In this document: positions 46,971-57,777 of the stretch, in pieces
Layout: each line of letters begins with the position of its first letter
How positions within the stretch are numbered: position 1 is the first letter of the stretch
Origin: Cricetomys ansorgei
Lineage: Eukaryota; Chordata; Mammalia; Rodentia; Nesomyidae
Direction: 5' to 3'
DNA: 64,000 nucleotides
Assembly: GCA_026225945.1 (NCBI GenBank)
Contig: JAMJFZ010001815.1
Span: 19,821,501 to 19,885,500, forward strand
The notes under the pieces: model-generated
What the model was told of the DNA's origin: nothing
The model's input: the letters and a program-made list of their open reading frames with translations, nothing else
Database searches by the model: none
Made by a program: the position numbers and the translations under genes

Positions 46971-47110
46971 TCTTTAAGACAGCGTTTCTCTGTTGTAGCT
47001 CTGGCTGTCCTGGCACTCGCTCTGTAGACCAGGCCTCGAACTCACAGAGATCTGCCTGCCTCTGCCTCCTGAGTGCTGGGATTAAAGGCATGGGCCACCA
47101 CCATCAGCCG
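46971..47110 (-). mobile_element. B1 SINE with small internal deletion
   Basis: 'ttctttaagacagcgtttct', 'ctgttgtagctctggctgtc', 'agaccaggcctcgaactcac' (the 'tgg' after 'aggc' is missing), 'gagtgctgggattaaaggca'. Confidence 0.92.
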
Positions 47111-47479
47111 ACTTTGGGGGACCCTTCTTGCTTCCATCTGTTACTCACTCAGCTGACGTAAGGGTATGATCCATGACTGCCATGCACGTATCTCCATTGT
47201 TGGAACAGAATTTGGAGAGGTTTTGAGACACTGAAAATGCTGACGTCAGGACAGCAGCAGCAACAGCAGCATGACAGTGTTCTGTGGGATGTAGAGGTCA
47301 GAGATGAGGAGAGAATGTTTTCAGCATGAAGGGAGTGAATCAAAGAGACTTCATCAAAGGGATGATTATTGGAAGGGTGAGAATATCCACAGAATGACCC
47401 AGTACTCAAGAAGACAAAATCCTGGAGTTCTCACTGTCTTAACCCACATGAGGCCTATAACCACAGCTGATAGGACTCT
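47111..47479. other. Unrecognised sequence with a short CAG-rich patch
   Basis: 'gcagcagcaacagcagcatg' near 47254. Otherwise unassigned. Confidence 0.4.
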
Positions 47480-47632
47480 CTGGCTAGGAATGGTGTCACC
47501 CATAGTGAGCCGGATCTTCTCACATTGATTAACTTAATTAAGACAATCTTCCAAAGGCCAATTCAGTATGGATAATTCCTTGTTGAGATTCTCTTTCCAG
47601 GTCATTCTAGGTTATGTGAAGTTGAAAATTAA
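47480..47632 (-). mobile_element. ERVL-type LTR fragment (copy 1 of duplicated junction)
   Basis: 'gaatggtgtcacccatagtg', 'gattctctttccaggtcatt', 'ctaggttatgtgaagttgaa', 'ttaaagttaaccatca'. It shares derived changes with 50198-50368, including the same shortened 'ccaaaggccaattcagt' section. Confidence 0.7.
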
Positions 47633-47669
47633 AGTTAACCATCAGAATACACTTAAGGAAAAGCAAGGT

Positions 47670-47707
<38 letters not shown>

Positions 47708-47770
47708 CTTTTATAATCATTAAATAAGGTTAATTAACATACTTACTACCTCACATACTTCACATACCGT
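47633..47770 (-). mobile_element. L1M 3' UTR fragment with (GT)n, copy 1
   Basis: 'acacttaaggaaaagcaagg', a (GT)n at 47673-47705, then 'ggttaattaacatacttact' match an L1M 3' UTR complement. The same junction recurs at 50369-50495. Confidence 0.6.
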
Positions 47771-48914
47771 AATCAACTTGTCCCCAGAAGCACCGATACC
47801 TTGGAGTCTTAGGATTCTGTATTGTGTCTAGTAATTGTTGTCAAACACATTCCTTTTCTCGAAGAAATAGTCTAGCAAAAACTGTCTCATCTTGATTTAT
47901 TATCAGCAGATTTGACTCACCAAATTTCACACCTTTAGGGTTTACCTATTTCCCAAAAAACCTTCAAAATAAAGGAGAATAGTTAAAGAGCCCACAAATT
48001 AAGGTATATATACCTTCTGTGATTGTGAAGAGTCAGAATAAATTTAGTGTAGTATCAGCTTTACTTTGTGAGGGAGATGTTAATATCAATTAAGTTACAG
48101 ATTCATTCATTTATATGATAAATATTGAACTATTTATGAAATAAATATTTATTTGTTTCTATTTATTTTGTGTAGTTAAAATACAAATATGCTATGGTAT
48201 AGAATACACACTCGTTTATATTCTAATATAAGACAAAAGTTGAGATTTTAAACTGAGAGTTAAAGGCTATGGCCAATAAAAAGAAATTGGAAGAGTAATA
48301 TTCTGAAAAATTTAAAAACTTAAAATGAGCCATAAAGACAGATATAATTTAGGAAATAAAGAAAATTACATAAGGGTCTTAGTAGAATTCAACTATTCTT
48401 ATTTTATTGTTGTTTTGCTAGTGATGTATTAATTCTACTAAAGACCTGGTTTTGTTTCTTAATTTTCTCTGTATATATTGCTTTTGCTATCAGATTATAT
48501 TTTACTCAACATCTAATTATAAGATTCTATTTTATCTCTTCCTTTTTAATTATTTAATATCCTATGTTCACATTATCTTGTTTGTTTCATTTCATTTTCT
48601 AAATGACTCTGGTTCCCAGAGATAAAGATGATTTTGTACTTAGCCTTCTGCTAAATTCACTTATTAATTATTATAATAGTTTGTGGGTTCTTTTGAGTTT
48701 TCTATGCATTTGAAACTATGTGGGAATGATAAAGAAATTGTTTTTGTTCAAATTTATAGAATTTTTCACTTTTTATTAATCTTACTGCATTAATTAGGGC
48801 ACCAAGTATTTTGTCAAATAGTAAGAGCCAGCATGCTCCATATGATGTTAATTCTTTGACTATTTTGTGGGAAACTTTTTGTTTCCCAAATGCAGTGGAT
48901 TTTAGTAAATACGC
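47771..48914. other. Unrecognised AT-rich sequence, about 1.1 kb
   Basis: No clear repeat. Could hide a very old L1. Confidence 0.4.
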
Positions 48915-49235
48915 TGCAATGGTTACTTTTCTCATTGTTTTATGATAACAAGAGCAACTTAACAAAGGAAACAGTTGTTTGGGCTCACTGTTCTAAAGGG
49001 ACACAGTCCATCACAGTGAGAAAGATGTGGCCTGGGGAGCTTAGCTGGTCACATTGCATCCATATTTAGAAAGCCCAGTGTGGGAAAGAAGAAGTCAAAC
49101 CCAAGACTGGGCACCAATGACTGATTTCCTCCAGTGAGACTCCAACTTCTAAAAGTTCCACAACTCTCCAAAGTACCTCCACAAGCTGAGGACCAAGTGT
49201 TCAAGCACATGAGAGCATAGGGGACATTTCCCATA
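48915..49235 (-). mobile_element. MaLR/ERVL-type LTR, diverged
   Basis: 'ttgtttgggctcactgttct', 'aaagggacacagtccatcac', 'tgactgatttcctccagtga', 'caagctgaggaccaagtgtt' and 'caagcacatgagagcatagg' follow the complement of a common rodent LTR. Confidence 0.6.
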
Positions 49236-49954
49236 GAAATGACAGTATGTGAAGCATGTTTCAGAAAAACATAAATACCTCAGCTAAGACAAATCATTTC
49301 TTTGTGAAAGTCTTGTCTTTATCTGTAGCGAGACCCTTTGAAGGAATTTTATGATCTTGGTTTCTCTAAAAACACAGAATGGATTTTGGAATATGTTTTT
49401 GTGCCCATCCCAGTGGATAAGAGTGTGAGTTTGATTTAGACTGTTCGTTACAGGTGGCTACGATTTGCTTATATGTCACTATAAAACACATAACTTTGTC
49501 ATGTGCAGTTTGTTCTGGTAATTGCATGCAACTTAGACTTCTGGGAACTTTGCTTGGAGTATATTGGTTGAGGTCAAGAGAGCTGAGAAGGGAATTAGGT
49601 TTGGCGATATTGTGTTGAGATGTTAGTCAGGCTCACTATCAGCTCCCGCTTTCCCAAATTAAGGCTTCCAAAAAAGCTGAGAATATTTCTTTCTTCTTTC
49701 TTATTTTTCCAGGCTGCCAAGAAGGGTAGTAATATTTCTTTCCTTCTTCCTATCTTTCTTTTTTCTCTTCTGAGCTAGAAAATAAACAAGCATAAAAAAA
49801 TAGGCCCCATTTATCATATTTTATCTTTACATGTTCAATTAGCTATTGAAAGAGATGCATTAAATGCCCCAACTACAGTTTTGATTTTTTTACTTTTTCA
49901 AAATTTTTTAAAATTTAATTTTGTTTAAATCAACAAATAATTGTATATGTGTTC
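49236..49954. other. Unassigned, possibly part of an ERV LTR
   Basis: 49380-49720 ('tatgtcactataaaacacat', 'gtcatgtgcagtttgttctg') reminds me of a rodent LTR, but I cannot place it. Confidence 0.3.
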
Positions 49955-50368
49955 TAGTTGCATTTCTGCTAATGTGATAAAAATACCCTGTCAAAAAGCA
50001 ACACGAGGGAGAGTTTGATTATTCATTTATTTCAGCTTACAATTCTAAATAACAGTTCATCACTGTGGGGAAGTCAAGGCAAAAATGCAAATAGCTAGTC
50101 ACATCCCATTCACAGTCAAGGGAGAGAGAAATGAATCTATTCACGTGCACTGCTTGCTCGTACACAAGGAGATTTCTTACACAGTTCAGGAACCCCTGCC
50201 TAGGGAATGGTGTCACCCATAGTGAGCAGATCATCTCACATCAATTAACTTAGTTAAGACAATCCCCCAAAGGCCAATTCAGTGTAGAGAATTCCTCCTT
50301 GAGATTCTCTTTCCAGGTAATTCTAGGTTATGTGAAGTTGAGAAGTAAAGCTAACTATCAGAATACAG
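49955..50368 (-). mobile_element. ERVL-type solo LTR (copy 2 of duplicated junction)
   Basis: 'ttctagttgcatttctgcta', 'gataaaaataccctgtcaaa', 'tatttcagcttacaattcta', 'cctagggaatggtgtcaccc', 'gattctctttccaggtaatt', 'aaagctaactatcag'. About 410 bp, nearly complete. Its right third is near-identical to 47480-47632. Confidence 0.75.
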
Positions 50369-50388
50369 TTAAGGAAAAGCAAGATGAT

Positions 50389-50424
<36 letters not shown>

Positions 50425-50945
50425 ACCTGTGTATGTATTTAACTTTTAGAATCACTAAATATGTTAATTAACATACTTACTACTTCACATATCTCATATA
50501 TGTTTTGTGCTAAGAATACTTAAAATCTACTCTTTCAGCAAATTTGAAATATATATTACTATTGTCACAATTCCATACAATAGATCACTGAAACTTAGTC
50601 CTTTTGTCTAATTAAAACATACCTTTTGATCAACTTCTGTCCTTTCACCCCTTTTGTAAACTCTGATAAACACTATTCAACTCTCCATTTCTATGACGTC
50701 ACCTTTATTATCTTTTATACGATAAGGGAGATCAGACAGCATTTGCCTTTCCAGGCTTGATTATTTGACTTTGACCTAATGTCTCCAGTTTCATTCACTT
50801 TGTGGCAAATGACAGAATCATCACGCTGCTTATATACCATGTTTATTCCATCCAACCTGCAGAGATTCTGTCTTAATTATTGTGGACAATGCTGCAGTGA
50901 GCATGACGTGGTATGAATATCTCGCCAATATATTGATGTCCATTC
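50369..50945 (-). mobile_element. L1M 3' UTR/ORF2-end fragment, copy 2
   Basis: (GT)n at 50394-50420, 'gttaattaacatacttacta', 'aatctactctttcagcaaat', 'taatgtctccagtttcattc', 'ttgtggacaatgctgcagtg'. Complement of an old L1 3' end. Confidence 0.7.
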
Positions 50946-50949
50946 GAGC

Positions 50950-51105
50950 AGACATTATTTTAGTCCGTTTTTGATGCTATAATATAATACTATGGGCCGA
51001 ATAATTTGTGATGAACAGAAATTTATCTCTCACAGTTCTTGTGGCCTAGGAGTTCTAATCAAGCACCTGCATCTCTAACCATCTAGTAAGGACCTTCCTA
51101 CCATG
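50950..51105 (-). mobile_element. MaLR (MLT1/MST-like) LTR fragment
   Basis: 'gtccgtttttgatgctataa', 'gatgaacagaaatttatctc' and 'tctcacagttcttgtggcct' match the complement of the MaLR LTR 3' part. Confidence 0.65.
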
Positions 51106-51142
51106 GGAGTTGATAAAGAAGGGATGAGGGAGATGCAAGAGA

Positions 51143-51436
51143 TGAGGAGAGGAGAGGAGAGGAGAGGAGAGGAGAGGAGAGGAGAGGAGAGGAGAGGGGA
51201 GGAGAGAAGAGGGGAGGGGAGGGGAGGAGAGGGGAGAGGAGGGGAGGGGAGGGGAGGAGAGGGGAGAGGAGGGGAGAGGAGGGGAGGGGAGGAGAGGGGA
51301 GGGGAGGGGAGGAGAGGAGAGGGGAGGGGAGGAGAGGAGAGGGGAGGGGAGGAGAAGAGAGGAGAGGGGAGGAGAAGAGAGGAGAGGGGAGGAGAGGAGA
51401 GGGGAGGAGAGGAGAGGGGATGGAGAGAGAGAGATT
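51143..51436 (+). repeat. Polypurine minisatellite (GGAGA/GGGGA)n
   Basis: About 290 bp of pure purine strand built from 'ggaga' and 'gggga' 5-mers in changing order, after a homogeneous (GGAGA) start. The Arg/Glu/Gly-only 123-codon frame across it is an artefact. Confidence 0.97.
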
Positions 51437-52189
51437 GTACTTTACAAGGAAGGCACTGCAGTGATATGCACTAGGCTATGCATTAGGACAGAACTCCCAT
51501 GGTTGAAGCAACTATTAAAAGTCCTACTGTCCAATACCTCCATATTGAGTATATTGCTTCGAACCAAGGAATTTGAGGGAATCTACTTGCCACAAACAAA
51601 CATATATCTCAAAGTAGGGTTGCTCTGTCAATATTCCCCTGATTTCCAGTAATACGCTGAATAGATGTTATAAGAGGGAATGTCCTTGCTTTGGTCCTGA
51701 TCTTCCAGCAACTGGGTGACCATGTGCTTGTTTGCTTATGTTAAACTATTTAGTATCGCAGTGATAAATCAAGGGAGCATGGAACATGATTCTTTCAAAG
51801 TGCTGTTGAATTTACTCTTTCCTCTTGTGTAATTATTTTCTCCCCATTGAAACCTTGCAACCTAGGTGAAGAAAGAAAAGTCATGAGACTCAGGAAACAG
51901 AAAATTCTGGGAACTCAGAAAGGTGCAAAGTTCACAAGGCTCTCCGTAGGTTATCCATAGGAGTGGTCTCCAGCTGTGTAGGGAGCCCAGGGATGTGACA
52001 ATTGTGAGTCACTGCTCCTGCTGGAGTGAAACCTTTGGGAAGTGGCTACCTTTCTGTGACCAACTCACGCTCCAGAAAACAACAAATGCACTCACCAGGA
52101 TAGACTAGAGTGTTGTTTATTTGGTCTGTTGTTGATGGTCGGGGGTGATTAGATACTGTTCATGTCTCCCCAGCAAAGTGGACACCTCT
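51437..52189. other. Unrecognised sequence
   Basis: No recognised repeat or exon. Confidence 0.4.
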
Positions 52190-52333
52190 TTTTAAATTTT
52201 TTTCTAAAAATGATTAATTTTTATTTTTTGTTTTTTGGAAACTAAACTATAATTACATCATTTCCTCTTTCCCTTTCCTTCCTCCAAGTTTTTCCAAAAC
52301 CTTCCCCCTTGCTCTCTCTTAAATTTATGGTCT
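52190..52333 (-). mobile_element. LINE-1 3' UTR, part 1, interrupted by a B1
   Basis: 'aaactataattacatcattt', 'cctctttccctttccttcct' and 'cttgctctctcttaaattta' match the complement of the L1 3' UTR (compare 58318). It resumes at 52650. Confidence 0.72.
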
Positions 52334-52335
52334 TC

Positions 52336-52390
<55 letters not shown>

Positions 52391-52442
52391 TCCTTCCTTC
52401 CTTCCTTCCTTCCTTCCTTCCTTCCTTCCTTCCTTCCTTCCT

Positions 52443-52510
<68 letters not shown>
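52334..52510. repeat. (CTTT)n(CCTT)n(CTTT)n microsatellite at a B1 tail
   Basis: About 175 bp in three blocks: CTTT, CCTT, CTTT. It sits exactly where the A-tail of the minus-strand B1 should be, so it is read as an expanded SINE tail. Confidence 0.95.
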
Positions 52511-52648
52511 AACAGGATTTCTCTGTTGTAACTCTGGCTGTCCTGGAACTCACTCTGTAAACCAGGCTGGCCTAGAACTCACAGAGATCCACCTGCCTTG
52601 GCCTCCTGAGTACTGAGATTAAAGGCTTGGGCCACCACCTCCAGGCTT
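52511..52648 (-). mobile_element. B1 SINE inserted in an L1 3' UTR
   Basis: 'aacaggatttctctgttgta', 'actctggctgtcctggaact', 'accaggctggcctagaactc', 'gatccacctgccttggcctc', 'gccaccacctccaggctt'. Full-length body. Confidence 0.93.
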
Positions 52649-52815
52649 GGTATTGAATAACCAATTTCCTGGGACTTTTCCCTTGGGGAAGATTATTTCT
52701 CCAGCTCTTAGCATTCCTTTATTACCTTGGTTCTTTGTCTAGGGTTGAGATTTCATGAGCTTTTCCAATCCATGTTAGCATGTCTACTTATGTCATCCTT
52801 GTTCTCTTTAGGAAG
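52649..52815 (-). mobile_element. LINE-1 3' UTR, part 2
   Basis: 'ggtattgaataaccaatttc', 'tggggaagattatttctcca', 'gctcttagcattcctttatt' and 'gtctagggttgagatttcat' continue the UTR broken at 52333. Confidence 0.75.
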
Positions 52816-53889
52816 TTTTTTCTATTATTTTTATTGAGGTGTTACAAAAGTTTATAAACTTTACTAAATTTTTATAAATTCATAATTTCCATATATCAAT
52901 AATTGAACAATTTTATCATCATGAATATAGTTTTTACATGTGTTAACTTCTTGCCTTCAGTCTTACTTTGTGTGACATTACTGCAGCTCCCAGCCTTACT
53001 TTGCTTAGTATTCACATCTTCATGTCACATCATGATTACCCTTATATGAACAGGTGTCCCACTTGTAAAGTGTCAGCATTGCATTTTACGTTTTTCTTTA
53101 AAACATTTAGGACACTCAAATATAATTACAGTTATATTTGGATTAGCAGTTATTGATTGTGTCTCATTACTACTCTGTGGTGTCTATTCTCTCTCTCCTT
53201 CTTCTTCTCCTTTCCCTTTCTCGTTCTCCATTTTCTCTTTCCTCAGATTGAAATAAAAAATGTTTTATTATTATTATTTTTACTATTTCCATAGCTTCTT
53301 CCTTTTATTTTCTTTTAGCATTACCTAAAGATCACTTGGACCAACAGAATGTAATAAAAATGAATGTACGTATTGAGATACGGATACGGAATAAGAAAAG
53401 AAAGCTTTAAGTCTTGAGCACTGTCTCACTGGGGAGGCTGACCATCTTTTCTTTTCATTCTCTGTATAATTTAAATGAAACCAGACCATACTATCACTAC
53501 TACGTAAGCATTATGTTGATAAATTAACTCATTTAGCCATTTCTAGTCATTTTCCCTAGTCTAGTCTAGTTTCCTTACATTTGTGCTCTTTTGATAGGCT
53601 GAGTTTTATTTTGCACAAATGAGCAACTGGCTTTCACATTTTTTTTTTCTAGAGGATTCCTACTGTGGAAGAATCATCTTAGGTTTTTTTTTTTTCTCCC
53701 CAGTTTTGTTTTCACTTTCAAGAACTATTTTCAGGTTATAGGAAACCAATAGTCATTTATTTTATTTAATCAGTTTAATGATAGTATTCTGTTTTCTTTA
53801 TGTTATGTAATTTCCACCAAAAGGATAGCCTTCAGTATTATTGTTTTTCTTTTAAAAATTTTATGCACCATTTCCCCTTTCCTGTTTTA
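52816..53889. other. Unrecognised AT- and pyrimidine-rich sequence
   Basis: A CT-rich patch at 53185-53240 and T runs near 53640 and 53685. No recognised element. Confidence 0.4.
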
Positions 53890-53983
53890 ACTGAAGAGGG
53901 GCAAGGTAGTTGCTAGAAATCAAACCCAGGTCTTTTCACTGGCTAGGCAGGTGCTCTACCACTTAATTACGTCCTCAGTCCTT
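53890..53983 (-). mobile_element. ID/B4-type SINE fragment
   Basis: 'ctagaaatcaaacccaggtc', 'ggctaggcaggtgctctacc' and 'acttaattacgtcctcagtc' are the complement of the tRNA-Ala-like ID head, with A- and B-box words still recognisable. Confidence 0.6.
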
Positions 53984-54184
53984 GGCATTTTTGAAACAAG
54001 TCTTCATTTTATTGCACAGGAACATTTCTAATTTGGCTTCTGGAAGTCCAGGATGCCCTGCCATTATAAAGAAGGAAAAAGTCTTAGATTTTAAGTAGTC
54101 AGCCGGGATATGGGTTAATTATTTAAAAACTACTAGGTAACCATTGTGTAAATGTATGTGTATAAAACGTATGTGTATAAAAAG
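53984..54184. other. Unrecognised sequence
   Basis: Nothing recognised. Confidence 0.3.
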
Positions 54185-54372
54185 TAGGTGTGCATGCATG
54201 CATGTGTGTGTGTAAGCACGTGTGCTATTGTATACATGGATGTGGAGGTCAAAGGACAACTTTGTCTATTCAGTTCCCTCCTTCGACATTTGCATGGAAT
54301 CCGGGATTGAACTTGCATTATCAGGCTGAGCAGTTGTCACCTCTTCCCCACTGAGTCCTCTTTCTGACCCCT
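54185..54372 (-). mobile_element. Rodent SINE-like repeat (URR1-type?)
   Basis: Alternating 'tgcatg'/'tgtgtg' start, then 'atgtggaggtcaaaggacaa', 'ctttgtctattcagttccct', 'gggattgaacttgcattatc', 'aggctgagcagttgtcacct'. Mirror image of the 44338 copy. Confidence 0.65.
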
Positions 54373-54459
54373 GGTTGTTTTGCTGTTGTTCAATAATCCT
54401 ATGAATTGACATTCCTGAGTCTGTAACTCAGTGTTTTCCTTCACTTTGTAAAGTTTCTG

Positions 54460-54484
54460 CCCCCCCCCCCCCCCCCCCCCCCCC
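54460..54484 (+). repeat. Poly(C) run of 25
   Basis: Twenty-five consecutive C bases, unusual in length and uninterrupted. Confidence 0.98.
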
Positions 54485-56574
54485 GTCTCTTCATTAGTCA
54501 TCATCTTCTGAAGTTCTTTTCTTTTCTAAAATGCAAATTGTATTATAATGAAACGTTTTACTATGTCTCTTAATTTTCTTACTCATTTTACATATTTCTC
54601 ATGCTTTCATTTTCAAATCTGGTCACCTTCAACGGACCTGCCTTGCGTTGGACATTCGTCTCATTTAGGTATTTCTAAACTTTTTATCATTTTGTTTTGA
54701 AAAATGTTCTTAGATTTTACATTTGATTTATTTTAAAATATCTTTTATAGATTGTATTAATCCGCCCCCCCCAGTAGCCCATATGCTAAAATTCTGCATC
54801 TTTTCATCTATTTTCCTTAGTATTTTACCACAGTCATGCTAGCGTCCTTGTCTGAAATGTTACTATCTTGAGCACTGTATATTGATTTAAAAAGTCCAGT
54901 GTCACTTATTTTGATTTTTCTTGTTCGGGCTTTGCCCTATTTTTCTTGTCTGCTGCTCTTCCTACAGATACCATATTGAATGTTGATTAAAGGGAATGAA
55001 AAAACATAAAGGGTATTTTGAGACAACGGCTTGTTCCACCTTTTGGAAGAAGAGACTGTACCTTGGTTTCTCAGAGGTGGTTATTTTGTAGAAAGCCTGG
55101 TTTAGATTTGTGAGGTATGTTCTAGTTCATTGCCCTTTCTGCTTTCTCTTGGAAATTGTGTGTGTCCATGAACACAATTTCTTTTCTCTCAAGCATTGTG
55201 AGTTTTCTCAAGCCCTGTTCATCCTTAAGACTACAAGACACTGATCACCATTCCTTCCTCAGGCTCTTTTACTGCTTAAACAATAGCATCTTTATTTCAG
55301 AAAAATCTGATAGGGTTGTTTCCCCTAGCTCATTCCATTTCTCTGTGTGATAACATCACTGCATGCTTGGCTTTCCCTGATACTCTGAACTCCAGCTACT
55401 GCCTTCCCAGCTCTGTTGTGCTGAGAAAAGCTCATCACTGATTTCTGTCTGTTTGCAACCTTTCCACTTCTTCAAAATACAGCAAATAGCTTCAGTGGGG
55501 AAGTAAGAATATACTGCTTATCTCAGTGTGTTTACCTCCTCTCAGGAATTCTGCTCCTCAGGCCCTGTCTTTGTAAATTGTGGGTGTTTTTAAAGAGATG
55601 GGATTCTGCTCTTTAGTCTCTGTCCCTGTTGGTTGCTCAGTGGTTCCTGAAGACCTCTGATGCTTTTATGTTTTGATCCAACTTTGTGCTTACTGTTTCT
55701 CGAGAAACATTGGTCAGAATCAGCCATTTCATCCTTATTAAGAAGGAAATTTATTTTTTATTTTTTGCAATTGTATTTTGAATTCTACGATTTAGATCTT
55801 AGTTCTTTTCTTAATATCTTCTGCTTCAAAAAATAGTTTCTTTGGTTTTGTTTTAGGGGTGTTTATAATTAATTGTTAAAGCAGTTTTTGTTTTGTTTTT
55901 TAAGCTGCTTAAATCTGTTTAGGTCATCCCAACACAGGTGCCATGATGAATTTTTGTCTCTTGGCTGATTTTACTCATTTAACTTGACATAGATCTAGTT
56001 CTTAAGATGACATGTTATTTTTATTGTACTTAGATCATCTTATTCATTTAACACTGGGCTGAGATGACAGTCAAGCCAGGTTCACAGCCTCCAATGTCAC
56101 CTATCCTTCAAGAGGGCTTAATAGACCATCTGGTGGGATTGCAGAGGGCTAGAATGTTCAGATAAATGCATTCAGTGCAAACATTGATCATGAGGTTTCA
56201 CAGGTCTTATGAGAAACTGAGTTTTTCTTGTTATATACTGGCAAATAATCTGTCTGCATTCTGTCCATGTCCTGAGTATCAGAGTGAAACTGAACTAAAA
56301 AGTATGGACTACGTGGGTTCTCAGAGGGAATGCCAAGACATCATAATGTAACATCAGGCTGTGGCATGGTGACTCTTAACTGCTCTCTGTCAAACCTCCA
56401 CAGATAGAAAGTGAAAACATAGGGAAAATGTGAGGGGAGAGAATCATGAGCATGTTTAAGGTAGCAGAAAAATAGGTGCTAAAAAAGCAGTTGTTAGTGA
56501 GACTAGCACCGTTCAAAGAAACCCAGTACTCTTCAATGGACAATAAGAACGGTATCTTGAAAAAAAGATACCTT
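54485..56574. other. Unassigned sequence, about 2.1 kb, perhaps partly ancient HAL1/L1
   Basis: Words such as 'catcccaacacaggtgccat' (55925) vaguely resemble HAL1-type repeats, but the match is too weak to call. No coding frame stands out. Confidence 0.3.
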
Positions 56575-56790
56575 TTGTCTTAGGGTTCATATTGTTCTGA
56601 TAAAACACCATACCCAGAGCATGTTTGGGAGGAAATGGTTTATTTGGCTTTCACATCACAGTTCATTATCAAAGGAAGTCAGGACAGGCACTCAAACAGG
56701 GCAGGAAGCTGGAGGCAGGAGCTGATACAGAGGCCATGGAAGAGAGCTGCTTACTGGCTTGTTCCTACAGAACAGCCCACTGATCTTTGA
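56575..56790 (-). mobile_element. ERVL-type LTR, truncated
   Basis: 'gataaaacaccatacccaga', 'gcatgtttgggaggaaatgg', 'aaaggaagtcaggacaggca' and 'gcaggagctgatacagaggc' match the left half of the LTR at 33304, then stop. Confidence 0.72.
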
Positions 56791-56880
56791 ATACTCAATG
56801 TTTTTTCTAGCCCAAAGTTTCAAGACTTCAAATTAAGGAAAGGAGAGCACTTGAACTCAGAATGTTGCTAAGGGTAGGTT
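56791..56880. other. Unrecognised sequence
   Basis: Short gap. Confidence 0.3.
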
Positions 56881-57222
56881 CATTATTATTATTATTATTA
56901 TATAATTATTTTATTATATTATTAATATTAAATTATTATATATTATATACTATACATTATACATGATATATTATATAAATATTATATAACAATAATTGCT
57001 ATACTATTATATATTGTTAATATATATTATTATATTATTATTATGTAATATATTATATTTTATTATTATATCATATAATAATAAATTATATAATAATATA
57101 TAACATATAGTATATAATAAACATGTATAAATATATAATATTCATATAAATAATATATAATAAATATAATTATAATGATATAATAATAATATTATTATTA
57201 TTATTATTGTTGTTGTTGTTGC
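56881..57222. repeat. AT-rich (ATT)n/(TTG)n tract
   Basis: (ATT)n at both ends, about 300 bp of 'tata'/'taata' words between, closing with 'ttgttgttgttgttg'. Confidence 0.93.
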
Positions 57223-57735
57223 AATAATAAAAAGCACTGCCTGTATGTGAGAATCAGAGAAAGATCTGAATGAATGCATGTTATTGACATGTCAAATGTC
57301 CCAATGCCTCAGACCAAAAATGGCAAATTATTCCCTGAGCCAGGGACAGATAAATGACAAGGTTTTCCTTCACATAAATCGTGTGAAGATGCTAACAACA
57401 TATGCAGAAGATATCAACTGAAGCATCCTCCTCCTGAATGCTGCAGCCTAAAAGGCCTCTCCTACAAAGACCCCATACTGAGATCAGCTAAACCAGCCCC
57501 CTTGCTCAGCTGTACACAATAAACCTCACCCTCTATTCAGATGTATAAAATAAACAAATGTGCTGAGTTTCTGGGCTGCTATCAGTGCTTTTTCTTCAGA
57601 GAACATGGCCCACCAGATCCCAGCTTTTCTGTATGTGTGTGTGTCTGTCATTTCTCCTTCCCCATCAGCCCATCCCAGTTAGGTTAGTCCCGAAACTGTG
57701 TGGGTCATGGCACCTGGAGATCTAGTGTCATCTCT
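57223..57735 (+). mobile_element. ERV LTR (rodent), family not assigned
   Basis: 'aggcctctcctacaaagacc', 'ccccttgctcagctgtacac', 'aataaacctcaccctctatt', 'tctgggctgctatcagtgct' and 'gtgtgggtcatggcacctgg' look like a rodent LTR with poly(A) signals (57519, 57549). No internal viral genes adjoin. Confidence 0.5.
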
Positions 57736-57777
57736 CTCTCTCTGTCTCCTTTTTTTTTTTTTCCAGATACATAGGCA
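57736..57777. repeat. CT-rich and T-run tract
   Basis: Short (CT)n then about 14 T bases. Confidence 0.75.

Noticed and set aside
51103..51474. 123-codon Arg/Glu/Gly repeat protein
   Set aside because: Pure product of the GGAGA minisatellite frame.
52309..52512. Phe/Leu/Ser repeat peptide
   Set aside because: Translation of the CTTT/CCTT microsatellite.
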